Of a DNA stretch of 6,586 nucleotides, positions 5,616 through 6,586 are shown piece after piece; the stretch's first letter is position 1; every line of letters starts with the position of its first letter. Position numbers and translations under genes: made by a program. The DNA is from Gemmatimonadota bacterium (GTDB lineage Bacteria > Latescibacterota > UBA2968 > UBA8231), in the NCBI GenBank assembly GCA_018673255.1, contig JABHDC010000137.1, positions 1-6,586 on the forward strand, given 5' to 3'. Below the pieces are notes generated by a model, which was not told where the DNA came from, did no database searches, and saw only the letters and a list, made by a program, of their open reading frames with translations.

Positions 5616-6504
5616 AGAAGAGGGATTCACTGACGTGGATTGCGGCCAGATCCCCTATGGTGCCATGCTGCCAAATTCCCTCGACAATCTGTCCAGCAAC
5701 GTTCGAGACAGCCATACGGATCGATGGGTTGGCGATGTGGTCATTCAGGCTGGCTTCAAGGCACGTTCGCGATGGCTAACCTCCATCCTCGACACCAGCC
5801 AGCGATGAAACACGCACCACAATCCGATCGTTGTGCGGCACCTGCTCGCAGAGCACCGAATAGTCGCCCGTGAGATCGACGATCCTCTCAGTGTGGGTAC
5901 ATGCCCGCCTCCCGACGCACGGCTCGTCTTCGTATCAGATGTGCTCTATTACGAGTGGTGTACCAGCCGGAGCATCCATCCGTGGCGTGTAGTGGCCTGC
6001 CAGACGAAATCCTCGCACGCCTTTCCGAGCAGAAAACTTGACGTAGCCCACGTTCTCATCACCGGAAAAGCGGCCTTCGCCGAAGAGCCCGAAGTGCCAC
6101 CCCTTCGCATGCGTCCAGATCGACCGTTCGCCCACCACTCGCCACGGCCCCGCTGGATTGTCGGCAATGGAAACAAGGGCTGGACAATCGTCTTCGCTCT
6201 CCGCCGGAGTGCGACCCTGAATGAGCGCGTACGCGCTGACCCACATCATGCTGCCGCCTCCGGGAGCCTTGAGAGCATACACGGCCTCCCAGGGACAACG
6301 CGGATCTTCCGGTAGGAAAAGCGCCGCCGACTCCGGGTCCTGGCGCAGGCTATGAGTGGAGGATGCATCACTCACCGAAGCGGGATCACTCGCCAGTACC
6401 TGGTGCGTCCTTGTCGCCGCGACAACGCCCAGGCACGTCAGATCAGCGGATAGTAAAGACAAGCGGCATGATCGTGAGTCTGGTGTGTGTCTGGCAAGCA
6501 GCAT
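5611..6504 (-). pseudogene. Interrupted coding frame of unknown family with internal TGA and TAG
   Basis: One minus-strand frame runs from ATG 6504, through 189 codons to TGA (5937-5935), 52 more codons to TAG (5778-5776), and 54 more to TAG (5613-5611). The first part has protein-like sequence from about residue 60 on ('WEAVYALKAPGGGSMMWV', 'GYVKFSARKGVRGFRLAG', 'HYTPRMDAPAGTPLVIEHI'). The later blocks keep coding-like character in the same frame ('HTERIVDLTGDYSVLCEQV' and 'IRMAVSNVAGQIVEGIWQHG'), with roughly 60-70 % G/C at third codon positions. I read this as one gene broken by two nonsense changes (for example TGG to TGA); the last block could be a separate small gene. The first 55 residues are less convincing, 6504 has no clear ribosome site and the frame stays open to the window edge, so the true start is unknown. 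I do not recognise the family. If 6504 is the start, the first 37 residues could be a poor signal peptide. Confidence 0.5.
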
Positions 6505-6586
6505 GTGATGTATTTCGCCTGCCGGTGGCCGGCGTGCTGGGACGGATCGTCTTCGATCATGGGCTGATGCGGGCTGGCCACGGCGA
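6468..6586 (+). CDS. Possible start of a gene running off the right edge (partial)
   Basis: From ATG 6468 the plus strand is open to the end of the window (39 complete codons), reading 'MIVSLVCVWQAACDVFRL' then 'PVAGVLGRIVFDHGLMRAG'. The composition is protein-like, but there is no clear ribosome binding site and no recognisable domain. It overlaps the doubtful 5' end of the minus-strand interrupted frame, so at most one of the two starts can be right. Confidence 0.25.
   Translation, partial: MIVSLVCVWQAACDVFRLPVAGVLGRIVFDHGLMRAGHG

Noticed and set aside
5935..5937. TGA as a selenocysteine codon
   Set aside because: I see no convincing selenocysteine insertion hairpin directly after it, the context is not a redox motif, and a second in-frame stop (TAG) follows.
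5833..6315. 160-aa plus-strand frame right of the IS
   Set aside because: It is antisense to the more protein-like minus-strand frame and contains no domain pattern; its start lacks a ribosome site.
1..6586. CRISPR arrays, tRNA or rRNA genes
   Set aside because: I found no regularly spaced direct repeats, no tRNA-like TPsiC/acceptor pattern and no rRNA-like conserved stretches.

Overview
The window is GC-rich bacterial DNA that looks like an accessory or decaying chromosomal segment. The organism cannot be named from it. One clue is the C-terminus of the large secreted protein: a 'YPNPFN' motif, a FlgD-like Ig fold and a basic 'RKLMLLR' tail. That kind of C-terminal anchor or sorting domain is common in the Fibrobacteres-Chlorobi-Bacteroidetes group and in uncultured candidate phyla such as Latescibacteria-like and Eisenbacteria-like lineages. 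TAA and TGA both end clearly intact genes, so the standard code applies.

Layout: (1) Positions 3-275 (+) hold the decayed 3' end of a zinc-dependent alcohol dehydrogenase gene. (2) Positions 276-713 contain no convincing gene, but 401-531 packs five consecutive stem-loops. (3) Positions 714-1436 (+) encode a secreted 240-aa protein with one canonical EF-hand loop, proline-rich linkers and an unrecognised cysteine-containing beta-type C-terminal domain; a strong intrinsic terminator follows at 1480-1513. (4) Positions 1514-1709 show nothing recognisable. (5) Positions 4112-1710 (-) encode a secreted 800-aa multidomain protein: a C39-like papain-fold peptidase, two Ig-like/carbohydrate-binding-like module pairs and the FlgD/sorting-type tail. 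(6) Positions 4183-5607 are a complete 1425-bp IS256-family insertion sequence with 36/37-bp imperfect inverted repeats and a perfect 8-bp target duplication (GCTCTATA). Its transposase is split by a -1 frame change at a run of five G. (7) Positions 6504-5611 (-) hold a coding-like frame with internal TGA and TAG stops, read as a pseudogene; its terminal TAG lies inside the right copy of the target duplication. (8) From 6468 (+) a possible new gene runs off the right edge.

The two intact host genes are convergent and both encode exported proteins (Ca2+-binding and peptidase/adhesin-like), but nothing in the sequence shows that they work together. The IS separates the minus-strand pseudogene from the minus-strand peptidase gene. 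Removing it and one copy of the target duplication leaves about 66 bp between the pseudogene's final stop and the peptidase start, so the two were once close neighbours in the same direction. The most interesting items are the newly delimited IS with its frame change and its foldback leader, the stem-loop cluster, and the interrupted frame beside the IS. I see no convincing evidence of a wholly new multigene system.
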